Of a DNA stretch of 64,000 bases, positions 53,357 through 62,463 are shown piece after piece. Position numbers and translations under genes: made by a program. The notes beneath the pieces were generated by a model, which saw only the letters and a program-made list of their open reading frames with translations, was not told the DNA's origin and did no database searches. Source of the stretch: Spirochaetota bacterium. GTDB lineage: Bacteria; Spirochaetota; Spirochaetia; Sphaerochaetales; Sphaerochaetaceae. The number at the start of each line of letters is the position of its first letter. Within the stretch, counting starts at the first letter, position 1. The DNA is taken from NCBI GenBank assembly GCA_023401595.1, contig JAEXDQ010000054.1, positions 1 to 64,000 of the forward strand, read 5' to 3'.

Positions 53357-54121
53357 ATGAAGATTGGCATCGTAGGATATGGCAGAATGGGGCGGATGGT
53401 CCGTAATGTGGCGCTGGAGACCGGCAACGAGGTCGTCGCCGTGATCGACCCTGTGGTGAATGTGCCGGAGGTCACCGGCGCAAGTCTGGAGCTGACGGCT
53501 TTGCAGGGCTGTCAGGCGGTCATCGATTTCAGTACGCCTTCCTGCGCCATCGACCATATCCTGTTGTACGCCCGAGCGGGGATTCCCGCCGTGATCGGGA
53601 CTACCGGCTGGTATGGGCAGCTGGAGGAGGTGCGGTCGCTGGTGAAGGATTTGCCCGACTGCGCGATCGTCTGGTCAGGGAATTTTTCCATCGGCGTCCA
53701 TCTGTTCTTTGAGATCGTGAGACATGCCGCCGCCTTGGTTTCGAAATTCGACGACTACGACGTCCTCGCCCATGAGCTGCACCATGCGGGCAAGGCGGAC
53801 AGCCCCTCCGGTACGGCGAAGATGCTTGGCGATATCCTGCTCCAGCAGATGGAAAGCAAGGATTCCGTAGAGTCTTCTCGTCTGGACAGGAAACGATTGG
53901 ATTCGGAAATCCATATTTCTTCCAGCCGCGGCGGATATTTTCCCGGGACGCACGAGGTCTATTTCGACAGTCCTGTGGACACGATCAAGATTTCCCATGT
54001 GGCGAGGAACAGGGAAGGGTTCGCCAGAGGGGCGGTTCGCGCCGCGGCTTGGGTGTCGGATGGACGCAGAGGGTTCTTTTCCCTTGACGACATGATGGCT
54101 GATCTGCTTCCTGGCCAGTGA
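53357..54121 (+). CDS. dapB: 4-hydroxy-tetrahydrodipicolinate reductase
   Basis: 254 residues. NAD(P)-binding GIVGYGRMGRMV at the N-terminus, GTTGW, and the catalytic ELHHAGKADSPSGTA motif. It makes tetrahydrodipicolinate in the lysine/diaminopimelate pathway. The start follows GGAGGGAGACG. First gene of a five-gene operon. Order of action with its neighbours: DapA, DapB, DapL, LysA. Confidence 0.96.
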   Translation: MKIGIVGYGRMGRMVRNVALETGNEVVAVIDPVVNVPEVTGASLELTALQGCQAVIDFSTPSCAIDHILLYARAGIPAVIGTTGWYGQLEEVRSLVKDLPDCAIVWSGNFSIGVHLFFEIVRHAAALVSKFDDYDVLAHELHHAGKADSPSGTAKMLGDILLQQMESKDSVESSRLDRKRLDSEIHISSSRGGYFPGTHEVYFDSPVDTIKISHVARNREGFARGAVRAAAWVSDGRRGFFSLDDMMADLLPGQ

Positions 54122-54167
54122 TATCGTAGACAGACTGCTGCATGCAGAGGAGTGAGTACCAGATACT

Positions 54168-55076
54168 ATGAGAGAAAAAAGATTCCGAGGTGTCCACACA
54201 GCGTTGGTCACACCGTTTACCGCGGATGGATTTGTCGATGAAGGCGCGTTGGAACGCCTTGTGGAATATCAGATCGTCAATGGGATTGACGGACTGGTCC
54301 CTTGTGGAACCACTGGGGAGAGCCCGACGCTTTCCCATGCCGAACATGACCGCGTCATCGACCTGACCGTCCGGTACGCGAAGGGGCGCGTCCCCGTTAT
54401 CGCCGGTACCGGCAGCAACGCCACCAGCGAAGCCGTCCGGCTGTCCAAGCATGCGGAGGACCATGGAGCCGACGCCGTCCTGCTCGTCAACCCGTACTAC
54501 AACAAGCCGACGCAGAAGGGGCTGTACCTTCATTTCAAGACGATCGCGAACGCGGTGAGCGTCCCTTGCATCCTGTACAACATCAAGGGGCGGACCGGCG
54601 TCAACCTCGAGACCGACACGCTTCGGCGGCTGGCCGATGAATGCCAGAACATTATCGCCGTCAAGGAGGCTTCCGGTTCGTTGGAACAGATGAAGCAGGT
54701 CATCGGGGAGAAGATGGATGGCTTCGCTGTCCTTTCCGGCGACGACAACCTTTCCCTGGACCTGATTGAATCGGGTGGGGACGGCGTCATTTCCGTAGCG
54801 TCCAATCTGTTGCCGGGCATGATGAGCGAAATGGTCCATAAGGCGCTGGACGGCGACAAGGCGGGGTCCAGGGCCATCAACGACAGGCTCCAGGCTTTCT
54901 TCAAGGTCTGCTTCGTCGAGACGAACCCGATTCCTATCAAGACGGCCATGGCGCGGTATGGGTGGTGCCTTGAAAACTTCCGTTTGCCGCTGTGTACTTT
55001 GGAATCGGAAGAACATCGAACAGTATTGTATGAAGTCCTCGACGCATTGCAGTTGCCTGCGAGCGTCAGGGCGTAA
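54168..55076 (+). CDS. dapA: 4-hydroxy-tetrahydrodipicolinate synthase
   Basis: 302 residues, TIM barrel of the DapA family: PCGTTGESPTLS near the N-terminus, the catalytic Tyr in LYNIKGRTGVNL, and the Schiff-base Lys in IIAVKEASGS. It condenses pyruvate with aspartate semialdehyde. 46 bases after dapB, 14 bases before dapL. Confidence 0.96.
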   Translation: MREKRFRGVHTALVTPFTADGFVDEGALERLVEYQIVNGIDGLVPCGTTGESPTLSHAEHDRVIDLTVRYAKGRVPVIAGTGSNATSEAVRLSKHAEDHGADAVLLVNPYYNKPTQKGLYLHFKTIANAVSVPCILYNIKGRTGVNLETDTLRRLADECQNIIAVKEASGSLEQMKQVIGEKMDGFAVLSGDDNLSLDLIESGGDGVISVASNLLPGMMSEMVHKALDGDKAGSRAINDRLQAFFKVCFVETNPIPIKTAMARYGWCLENFRLPLCTLESEEHRTVLYEVLDALQLPASVRA

Positions 55077-55090
55077 GGAGTAAAGACGAC

Positions 55091-56320
55091 ATGGCGACAG
55101 TCAATCCTGATTTCAGAAAAATCGCCGCGGGCTACTTGTTTCCAGAGGTCGCCCGTCGGACCGCCGCATGGCAGAGCCGTAATCCCGGTACGAAAGTGCT
55201 TCGGCTCGGCATCGGCAATACCACAGAGGCGCTTTGTCCGGTAGTCACCGGAGCGATGCATGCGCAGATAGACAGACTTTCCGATAGAGCGACCTATACC
55301 GGCTACGGTGATGAACAGGGAAACACGAATCTTCGCCAAGCCTTGGCGGGGTATTACCGCTCCTTCGGCATCGAGCTTGCGGATGACGAATTCTTCGTCA
55401 GCGATGGAGCCAAAGCCGACGCGGCCAATATCCAGGAGATTTTTGGCCGTGACAATATCGTGGCAGTCCAGGATCCTGCCTATCCCGTCTATGTCGACAG
55501 CAATGTCGCGGGTGGCCGCACAGGTCTCTATAATGTGGAGAAGGGCTGTTACGACGGATTCGTCTACCTGCCCAGTACGGTGGAGAACGGTTTTATCCCG
55601 GAGCCTCCGACGGAGAAGGTCGATCTGATCTATTTGTGCAGTCCGAACAATCCTACCGGTGCGGTCGCCACGCATGAACAGCTGAAAAAATTCGTCGATT
55701 ATGCCAATTCCTGCGGGGCGGTCATCATTTTCGACGCCGCATACGCCGAGTACATCAGCGATTCGTCGCTTCCTCACAGCATTTATGAGGTCGAGGGGGC
55801 AAAGACTTGCGCCATAGAGATCAGCAGCTTCTCCAAGTTCGCCGGTTTCACTGGCGTCCGGTTGGGCTGGACGGTCGTTCCCCATGCGCTACGTTGCGAA
55901 AACAGCGAGCCTGACGAACTCCATCGGCTATGGAACCGCCGGCAATGCACCTTTTTCAACGGTGCGTCGAACGTCTCCCAGGCCGGCGGTATCGCCGTAC
56001 TGTCTCCCGAAGGCTTGAAGGAATGCAGGGACTTGATCGGCTACTACATGGGTAACGCGAAGATCATCCGCGAGGGATTGACGAAGGTCGGCCTGACCGT
56101 CTACGGCGGGGTCGACAGTCCCTACGTCTGGACTCGCACGCCCAACGGCATGGGCAGCTGGGAGTTCTTCGACCTGTTGTTGGAGAAATGCCATGTGGTA
56201 GTGACTCCCGGAGCCGGTTTTGGACCTGCCGGAGAGGGCTATGTCCGCGTCTCCTCCTACGGACATCGCGAAGATGTTGAAGCGGCGATGGAATCGATCA
56301 TCAAGAACCTGACGATATAA
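55091..56320 (+). CDS. dapL: LL-diaminopimelate aminotransferase
   Basis: 409 residues, class I/II PLP aminotransferase. It shows the DapL features RLGIGNTTEAL, YTGYGDEQGNTNLRQALAGYY, CSPNNPTGAVATHEQLKKFVDYA and the PLP Lys in SSFSKFAGFTGVRLGWTV. It converts tetrahydrodipicolinate to LL-DAP in one step, bypassing the succinylase route. DapL occurs in spirochaetes, chlamydiae, cyanobacteria, some Bacteroidetes and plants, which fits the proposed lineage. Confidence 0.96.
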   Translation: MATVNPDFRKIAAGYLFPEVARRTAAWQSRNPGTKVLRLGIGNTTEALCPVVTGAMHAQIDRLSDRATYTGYGDEQGNTNLRQALAGYYRSFGIELADDEFFVSDGAKADAANIQEIFGRDNIVAVQDPAYPVYVDSNVAGGRTGLYNVEKGCYDGFVYLPSTVENGFIPEPPTEKVDLIYLCSPNNPTGAVATHEQLKKFVDYANSCGAVIIFDAAYAEYISDSSLPHSIYEVEGAKTCAIEISSFSKFAGFTGVRLGWTVVPHALRCENSEPDELHRLWNRRQCTFFNGASNVSQAGGIAVLSPEGLKECRDLIGYYMGNAKIIREGLTKVGLTVYGGVDSPYVWTRTPNGMGSWEFFDLLLEKCHVVVTPGAGFGPAGEGYVRVSSYGHREDVEAAMESIIKNLTI

Positions 56321-56329
56321 GGATATCCC

Positions 56330-57595
56330 ATGAGTAAGAAAAATCTTCCCTGCAGTTCCTCCCGCCTGCTTGAACTGGCTGCCCAGCTGCCGACGCCGTT
56401 CTATCTATACGACGAACAAGGTATCCTCGCCGCGGCCCGTAGCATGAAGGAAGCCTTCTCCTGGGCTCCCGGCTTCCGGAACTATTTCGCCGTCAAGGCG
56501 TGCCCGAATCCGACGATTCTCAATCTGCTTGGCCGGGAGGGGTTCGGCGCCGATTGTTCTTCCCTGCCTGAACTGTTGCTGTCGAAAAGCGCCGGCATCA
56601 CTGGGGAGCGGATCATGTTCACCAGCAACGACACCCCCGACGAGGAGTTCGCCGAAGCCGTGAAGCTGGGTGCGATCGTCAATCTTGACGACATCACCCA
56701 TATCGAAGCTCTTGAACGGGCGGTCGGCCAAGTACCCGAATTGATCTGTTTCCGCTACAACCCCGGCTCGGAACGGACCGGCAACGCCATCATCGGCAAT
56801 CCTGTCGAGGCGAAGTATGGCGTGACCAGCGACCAGATCGTGGACTGCTACCGGATCATGAAGGAGAAGGGGTGCAAGCGGTTCGGCCTGCATACGATGG
56901 TCGCGTCCAACGAGCTGGACGGCTCCTATATAGTTGAAACGGCCAGGATGCTCTTCAGCCTGTGCGTGAGGCTTCAGAAAGAGGCCGGCGTGAGGATTGA
57001 GTTCATCGACATGGGCGGAGGGGTTGGTATTCCTTATCGGCCGGATCAGGATGCGATGGATTTGCGGGCCGTGTCCGACGGCATGCGCCGCCTGTACGGG
57101 GAGATCATCGTCCCTGCCGGTCTGGATCCTCTGAACATAGTCTTTGAATGCGGCCGTGTCGTTACGGGGCCTTCCGGCTATCTTGTCAGCAAGGTCCGCC
57201 ATGTCACCCGCAAGTACAAGGACTATGTCGGGCTTGACGCCTGTATGGCCGACCTGATGCGTCCCGCCTTGTACGGCGCCTACCACCATATCACCGTTGT
57301 CGGCAAGGAAGCGTTCCCGCTGGATCATGTCTATGACGTGACCGGCTCGTTGTGCGAGAACAACGACAAGTTCGCCATAGACCGCCCGCTTCCCGTCATT
57401 GAACGGGGTGATGTCTTGGTGCTGCACGACGCCGGCGCCCACGGCCATGCCATGGGGTTCAACTACAACGCGAAGCTCCGGCCCGCCGAATACCTGCTCA
57501 AGGCCGATGGTTCCGTGGTGATGATTCGTCGTGCGCAGACCTACGACGACTATGTGGAGACCTTGCGTTTCCCCGGCGCCCCCGTGGAGGTCTGA
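56330..57595 (+). CDS. lysA: Diaminopimelate decarboxylase
   Basis: 421 residues, alanine-racemase-fold III decarboxylase. PLP Lys in NYFAVKACPNP, the glycine loop DMGGGVGIPY, and the C-terminal GSLCENNDKFA, where the Cys comes from the partner subunit. DAP decarboxylases usually read ExGR before the PLP phosphate; here it is ECGRVVTGPSG, consistent. It completes lysine synthesis. No dapF (epimerase) lies in the operon, so the DL isomer must be made elsewhere. Confidence 0.93.
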   Translation: MSKKNLPCSSSRLLELAAQLPTPFYLYDEQGILAAARSMKEAFSWAPGFRNYFAVKACPNPTILNLLGREGFGADCSSLPELLLSKSAGITGERIMFTSNDTPDEEFAEAVKLGAIVNLDDITHIEALERAVGQVPELICFRYNPGSERTGNAIIGNPVEAKYGVTSDQIVDCYRIMKEKGCKRFGLHTMVASNELDGSYIVETARMLFSLCVRLQKEAGVRIEFIDMGGGVGIPYRPDQDAMDLRAVSDGMRRLYGEIIVPAGLDPLNIVFECGRVVTGPSGYLVSKVRHVTRKYKDYVGLDACMADLMRPALYGAYHHITVVGKEAFPLDHVYDVTGSLCENNDKFAIDRPLPVIERGDVLVLHDAGAHGHAMGFNYNAKLRPAEYLLKADGSVVMIRRAQTYDDYVETLRFPGAPVEV

Positions 57596-57598
57596 CCC

Positions 57599-58045
57599 AT
57601 GGCCTTTCGTTTTCCAGTCAGGGTGTATTTCAGCGATACGGACGCTGGCGGCATCGTCTACCATGGACGGTATCTGGATTTCGCCGAGCACGCCTGTACC
57701 GAGATGTTCCGCAAGGCGTGCGAGATGGTTGCCGCCCGGGATGTTTCCGAGGGTGCCGGTAGTTCCGATGGAGTTTCCCAGCGGGAATTGCTTGCCCATG
57801 ATACCGCGTTCGTCGTGAAGTCCATCGCCATCGACTACCAGCGTCCCGGTCTGCTCGACGATCTGCTGGAGGTCGTGACGGAGATAGAGGATTGTAGACG
57901 CTTTTCCATGATGTTCCTCCAGCGGGTGATGCGGGGGGATGAGGTTCTGGCGGAGCTGCATGTGCGTGTCGCTTCCATCAGCGTTTCGTCGCACCGTCCC
58001 CAGCCGATACCCGCCTGGTTGCCTGAAATCGCGAAAGAGATGTAG
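57599..58045 (+). CDS. Acyl-CoA thioesterase of the YbgC/4HBT family
   Basis: 148 residues with the hot-dog catalytic motif YFSDTDAGGIVYHGRYLDFAE, the Asp being the active-site acid. Cytoplasmic hydrolysis of short or aromatic acyl-CoA is likely. It starts three bases after lysA and is part of that operon, an unusual partner for lysine genes; the YbgC relatives usually go with tol genes. Confidence 0.9.
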   Translation: MAFRFPVRVYFSDTDAGGIVYHGRYLDFAEHACTEMFRKACEMVAARDVSEGAGSSDGVSQRELLAHDTAFVVKSIAIDYQRPGLLDDLLEVVTEIEDCRRFSMMFLQRVMRGDEVLAELHVRVASISVSSHRPQPIPAWLPEIAKEM

Positions 58046-58112
58046 TCGTTTTCGCGAAGGTGCTGCGGCGATGGTTGTTGGCATCGGAAAACCCATCCGT
58101 TCAACGTGTAGG

Positions 58113-58155
58113 GGACAATACCGTCCGGTGATGGATGGTATTGTCCTTTGGTTTT
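58113..58155 (+). terminator. Terminator of the dap operon
   Basis: A perfect 10-bp stem GGACAATACC / GGTATTGTCC with a 14-base loop, followed by TTTGGTTTT. It lies between the dap operon and convergent umuC and may serve both. Confidence 0.8.
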
Positions 58156-59533
58156 ACCCCGGCGGCTTGCCGCTGCCGGGGCGTACCGTTGGCTTGCCGA
58201 TATAGCTGGGTATACGGCATGATATGTCTATGTCTCCGCTGGACGCCTTCGGTAGGTCGCTCCACCGGGTGGTGTAGTGAGGAGATAGATGTTGTTGACA
58301 GGACAGATCCAGCTTGACCTTTAGGTCGCTGGCGCCGCTGAGCAACGCTCGTTTGCCGTATGTCCGTTCGACTTCTTCAATCGCCTCGGTGAACCGGTCC
58401 TCTCGTTCCCGTTTTTTCTGGATTTCCTCCGTTTCGAACAGATTGTATTGCCGACGCCCCTCAGGAATGAAGTCCGTGATCCATATCCTGCTTCCGGCGT
58501 ACGGTCTGCCTTGCTGCCATATTTCCTGCAACGCCTTTTTCGCCGACCTGTACAGGGCGGGTGGATATGCAGTCGGACTGTCCAACGATTGTTGGGACGC
58601 CAGTGAGCAATAGTTTTCTTGGAAACGGTTTGTAAAAATATGTATGGCGATGTTCGTCGCCTGAAGGTTCCTGACCCAAAGTTTTCCAGCCAGCGTCATG
58701 CAATGACAGGAAAGGGATTGGGCGACTTCCTCGAAGGAGGATTTCGGATTGCTGAATGTGATTCCGCTGCATAACGTCCGCAGTTGTTGTTTTTCAGTGT
58801 CTATCACATTTCTGCCGCGGAGCTCCCAGGCCGTCTGGAGCCCCGTTGCGGTACAGTGCTTTTCAATCCATCTGTCGTCCTTGCGTATCAGGTCCCAGGC
58901 AGTCCTAAGCCCCAGATGATATAATTGCTCAGCCCTCCTGTAACCGATTCCCCATACATGCGCCAGCGGTGTTCGCCGGAGGATTTCCATTTCCTGTTCG
59001 GGACGCAGGACGCAATAGCCCTTCCTCTTGTTTTCTCCGTCTACAATTTCTGTGGCGACTTTACCGATATGGTTCGCAAGCTTCGCCAGGGTCTTGTTTC
59101 GGGCGATGCCTATCGATATCGGGACGCCCGATTGTTTTTCGATTTGTCTATGGATGGCCCTGATCCGACGTTCGTATGCCTCCCATTGCCTTTCTGTTCG
59201 CGGCAGATCCCCGAATTCAAAGAATGCTTCATCGATGGAGTAGGGTTGTACCGATTCCACGGAATTTCTGAGCATGTCCATGACCCGGTCCGAAATGTCC
59301 TGATAGAGCGGATAATTGGAGGAAAACACGAAGACTCCTTTCTGCGCGAGTTCGTCCTTGATGCTTCTATAGGAACCCCCTCTGGTGACGCCCAAGGCTT
59401 TCGCCTCCTCCGTCGAAGACACGACGCAACCGTCGTTGTTCGATAGGACAATCACCGGTTTTCCCCGGAGGTCGGGCCGGAATAGTTTTTCACAGGAGGC
59501 ATAGAATGAATTGCAGTCGCATAGTCCTGTCAT
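58154..59533 (-). CDS. umuC: DNA polymerase V catalytic subunit UmuC
   Basis: 459 residues of the Y-family: CDCNSFYASCEKLF at the N-terminus, the catalytic SIDEAFFEF, and the helix-hairpin-helix region HVWGIGYRRAEQLYHLGL. Little-finger domain follows. Translesion synthesis with UmuD'. About 35 residues longer than E. coli UmuC at the C-terminus. The start at 59533 follows AGGAACGACCGCC. It is 25 bases after umuD. Confidence 0.95.
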   Translation of the reverse strand: MTGLCDCNSFYASCEKLFRPDLRGKPVIVLSNNDGCVVSSTEEAKALGVTRGGSYRSIKDELAQKGVFVFSSNYPLYQDISDRVMDMLRNSVESVQPYSIDEAFFEFGDLPRTERQWEAYERRIRAIHRQIEKQSGVPISIGIARNKTLAKLANHIGKVATEIVDGENKRKGYCVLRPEQEMEILRRTPLAHVWGIGYRRAEQLYHLGLRTAWDLIRKDDRWIEKHCTATGLQTAWELRGRNVIDTEKQQLRTLCSGITFSNPKSSFEEVAQSLSCHCMTLAGKLWVRNLQATNIAIHIFTNRFQENYCSLASQQSLDSPTAYPPALYRSAKKALQEIWQQGRPYAGSRIWITDFIPEGRRQYNLFETEEIQKKREREDRFTEAIEEVERTYGKRALLSGASDLKVKLDLSCQQHLSPHYTTRWSDLPKASSGDIDISCRIPSYIGKPTVRPGSGKPPG

Positions 59534-59558
59534 GGCGGTCGTTCCTGGTCGCTCCACC

Positions 59559-60014
59559 TTATAGAGGGGCGGCCGTGTTTTTCCTGTCGCGGCGCATACA
59601 CCTGACGACGGCCGATACGACGCCGAAAATAAGCAGCTCGGTGGATTCAGAGATAGGCAGATCCCTGTATTTCGGATTTTCTGGATGAAGGACGGCCTTG
59701 AGCCCCGGTTCTGTAGGGCGGGCAAGCCGTTTGACGGTAAATCCTCCGTCATATTCGGCGACGACGATATCACCGAACAGGGGGCGTATCGAACGATCGA
59801 CGACAAGGATGTCGTCGGCGAATATTCCTGCGCCCATCATGGAATCCCCGCCCGCCCGGATACAATAGGTCGCCGCTTTATGAGGGGTGAGCAGTTCATT
59901 GAAATCCAATGGATTCTCCCTGCAGTCGCTTCCCGGAGACGGAAAGCCGCAAGCTACTTTCTCGAGAAAGAATGGAATATCAACATGGACGGCGATATCG
60001 GTTGAAGAATTCAT
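59559..60014 (-). CDS. umuD: UmuD-type self-cleaving S24 peptidase
   Basis: 151 residues. Cleavage site Cys22-Gly23 (ACGFPSPG), catalytic Ser58 (GGDSMM) and Lys95 (TVKRLA), as in UmuD/LexA. After RecA-stimulated self-cleavage it activates UmuC. No DNA-binding domain, which separates it from LexA. ATG 60014 is chosen; ATG 60023 is three codons upstream but would fall inside the -10 element. Confidence 0.94.
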   Translation of the reverse strand: MNSSTDIAVHVDIPFFLEKVACGFPSPGSDCRENPLDFNELLTPHKAATYCIRAGGDSMMGAGIFADDILVVDRSIRPLFGDIVVAEYDGGFTVKRLARPTEPGLKAVLHPENPKYRDLPISESTELLIFGVVSAVVRCMRRDRKNTAAPL

Positions 60015-60022
60015 ACTTAACA

Positions 60023-60051
60023 TTTGTATAGTAGTTTTGGGCGGATGTCAA
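60023..60051 (-). promoter_or_regulatory. umuDC promoter, apparently leaderless
   Basis: Consensus TTGACA (60046-60051) with TACAAA at 17 bp (60023-60028) or TATACA at 15 bp (60025-60030). Transcription would start around 60014-60018, at the umuD ATG. ATAC and GTAT flank nine bases here and might be an SOS operator half-site pair, but the LexA box of this organism is unknown. Confidence 0.6.
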
Positions 60052-60202
60052 GTTTTTGTTTGATTGTAGAAGCAAGGAAGCTTTCGGTAGTTTTCTTGCG
60101 CATTCGTTGTCGTGGGGTTTTGCATATGGCTGCGCCATGTCCAAGCGGTCGTAAGGCCAAGAGAAGGACTTTACGCCGGCCGCACAGGACGAAGGCCGGA
60201 TG

Positions 60203-60240
60203 TTCCCCTCTCGGCTGACTATCAGTCATGGAGAGGGGAA
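60203..60240 (-). terminator. Hairpin downstream of the lipoprotein gene
   Basis: TTCCCCTCTC pairs with GAGAGGGGAA, and inside it TGACT-ATC-AGTCA. The combined hairpin is very stable. It follows the lipoprotein stop by about 30 bases; no T-run, so termination is inferred from position only. Confidence 0.5.
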
Positions 60241-60271
60241 GCCGGTCAATTATGGAAATGTGCTGTAATCC

Positions 60272-61321
60272 CTACTTGTACGGCATGTCGACCATGATCG
60301 TCGCATTGCCGATGCTGCCCAGTTTGTCATGCGAGACTACTATATCGTAACGATGTACCCCGGGGCGGGGTGTACAAAGGTAGCTGAATCCCGCGGCTCC
60401 CTGGATAAGTGTTCCTTCGCAATACCATGATGCGCGGATTTCCGAAGGTAATGTTCCTGTAGGCAACGCCGCCGGGACGAAGGTCAACGTCACCGAAGTA
60501 TTCGGCCCCGGTGTCGCCGGTGAACAAGTAACCGTCCCTTGCAGAGGCAGCATTGTATCGTTGACGACGGTGATCTGGAATCCGTTGCCCCGGTCGCCTA
60601 TGATCAGCTGGATTTCACCGGAACTGATGCTTGAATCGACGATCCGTATCGCTTCTACCGCACCGGAGACAATCACGCCCTGGGTCTTGAGCCTGCTGTG
60701 CAACGTATAGGAGCCCGCCGCGAGCGTCTGGGTTACCGAGGCGGCGCCTCGTATCCGGTCCAGAGCCGGGAGCGCTATCGTCGTTGGATTTCCGCTTTGG
60801 TCGATAAGCTGAAGCTCTAGCTCCACATCCTCCTTCACTTGGACGGGATCCCAGTTGTAGGAGACTGTCAAAGTTCCTGTCCCCGGCAGGCGATCCAGTA
60901 TGATAGTCGCGGTATTGGCTACCGAAGAGAGGAACACTATCGCCGTTCCTTTTGCAAGGACGGCCCCCGTTTCGCTGATAGCTTCTGCGGTAAGATTCCA
61001 CCTCCCTTGGAGCAGTCCGTCAAGCCTCAGTTCCCCGTCCGCACTGGTCAACGGCCCAAAGGATGATTCTCCCGGCCCTGTACCGGAAACTATGTATTCT
61101 TTGATTTTCATGGCTCCTGCCGGAGGGTTGAGACTTCTTCCTCCTTTCGGGGCATCTGAGAACTCCGGGCAATCGAACAGCAGCCGCAATATCGTTCCCC
61201 GTTCATTTGCCGATGGATCCGAACAGCCCGTAAACATGAGCGCAGCTAGAATGCTGGAAAGCAATACTACGATTCCCAACATCGTCATGACCCGTGACTC
61301 CAAATCTTTTTCCCTGTTCAC
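60272..61321 (-). CDS. Predicted surface lipoprotein with repeated beta domains
   Basis: 349 residues starting at GTG after AGGAGGTTCACAA. Signal peptide with lipobox LMFTGC (lipidated Cys33). The mature part has several strand-rich modules, including a PEGA/carboxypeptidase-regulatory-like segment (GLLQGRWNLTAEAISETGAVLAKG) and a final Ig-like module. Probably cell-surface or periplasmic. No enzyme motif. Function unknown. Confidence 0.8.
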   Translation of the reverse strand: MNREKDLESRVMTMLGIVVLLSSILAALMFTGCSDPSANERGTILRLLFDCPEFSDAPKGGRSLNPPAGAMKIKEYIVSGTGPGESSFGPLTSADGELRLDGLLQGRWNLTAEAISETGAVLAKGTAIVFLSSVANTATIILDRLPGTGTLTVSYNWDPVQVKEDVELELQLIDQSGNPTTIALPALDRIRGAASVTQTLAAGSYTLHSRLKTQGVIVSGAVEAIRIVDSSISSGEIQLIIGDRGNGFQITVVNDTMLPLQGTVTCSPATPGPNTSVTLTFVPAALPTGTLPSEIRASWYCEGTLIQGAAGFSYLCTPRPGVHRYDIVVSHDKLGSIGNATIMVDMPYK

Positions 61322-61683
61322 TTGTGAACCTCCTGTGTCTTTTCTTCCCCATGTTCCATCGTAAGGATGAAGCCAGTCGGGGGAATTCACCCCCTATATG
61401 CGGGAAAAAACCCGTGGTGATTCAAAAAGCGTAAATCCGATGTTGAAATCTTGCCGGACGCCATTGCGTCAGGGGAGGCAAGTCGAGCGTCAAGGAGCTT
61501 CCTAGGGAAGCGTATGATGCGGTGCCAGGAGGCGAAGCCATTGGAATCGTTTCTTCGGCCTTGCCATTTCATCAGCCTTTTATGACGTAGGGACTCGCTT
61601 TGATGCAGATGATACTATATACTCATACCCGCTCGTCAGCTTGTCATGACGATGTGGATTTTCTAATAGCTCTGGAGGTCGCT

Positions 61684-62346
61684 ATGGCTGATAAGGAAGA
61701 ACATTTCATCAAAACGGTGAAGATTCCTCGCAAGGATGTCTCGGAAGGAGTGCTGATACCTATTCTGGAGAGTCCTTGGCCCGGTTTTGAACCGCACCCC
61801 CTCTATCCAGTCACGGCTACCGTGAAAGCCGCCCATGACGGCAGAAGCCTCAATTTGTTGTATCATGTCGTGGAGCCTGAACTACGACGTATGTGTACCC
61901 ACCATAACGATAATGTCTGGACCGATAGCTGTGTCGAAGCCTTTCTTGCGAACCCTGCGCTTCATCAGAAAGAATATGTGAATTTTGAATTCAGCGCATC
62001 CACCTTCTCCTTGGCTGGCAGAGGGACCGGTAGGGCAGGACGGGTGCTGTATGACGTAGAGAAAATAGCCTCATTACCCATCGATTTTCATATATTGCGC
62101 AATACCGCGACCTTCGAGGGGATGGATAGCGGGAGCGAATGGCTCCTTTCCGTCTCCATCCCGCTTGCGGAATTCGGACTCGCCGTTTCCGGTTCCGATA
62201 TCGGCGGTCTTCGTCTGAAAGGGAATTTCTACAAATGCGGCGACGATCTGTCACAGCCCCATTATCTGATGTGGAATCCGATCGATACCGCAAAACCTGA
62301 ATTTCATTCTCCACAATGTTTTGGAATCCTGGAATTGGAAGACTGA
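61684..62346 (+). CDS. Carbohydrate-binding family 9 (DOMON-like) protein
   Basis: 220 residues. Pattern of CBM9-like domains: a central VWTDSCVEAFLANPALHQKEYVNFEFS and the C-terminal GLRLKGNFYKCGDDLSQPHYLMWNPI...PEFHSPQCFGILEL, which is typical. No signal peptide, so it is cytoplasmic and unlikely to bind polysaccharide outside; small proteins of this type are common in gut anaerobes with unknown role. The start follows GGAGGTCGCT. Confidence 0.82.
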   Translation: MADKEEHFIKTVKIPRKDVSEGVLIPILESPWPGFEPHPLYPVTATVKAAHDGRSLNLLYHVVEPELRRMCTHHNDNVWTDSCVEAFLANPALHQKEYVNFEFSASTFSLAGRGTGRAGRVLYDVEKIASLPIDFHILRNTATFEGMDSGSEWLLSVSIPLAEFGLAVSGSDIGGLRLKGNFYKCGDDLSQPHYLMWNPIDTAKPEFHSPQCFGILELED

Positions 62347-62463
62347 TCGGTACAACACGGCCTCGAAAGCGCCGCATACCGGCATGATTGCTCCAAGGAT
62401 TGGCTCGTCGTCGATTGCGGCGGTAATCTTATGAAAAACGCGGCACGAAGAAGGAGTCCTTCT

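Noticed and set aside
56405..58096. 563-residue minus-strand open frame opposite lysA and the thioesterase gene
   Set aside because: Antisense shadow caused by high GC at third positions; the plus-strand genes have clear catalytic motifs.
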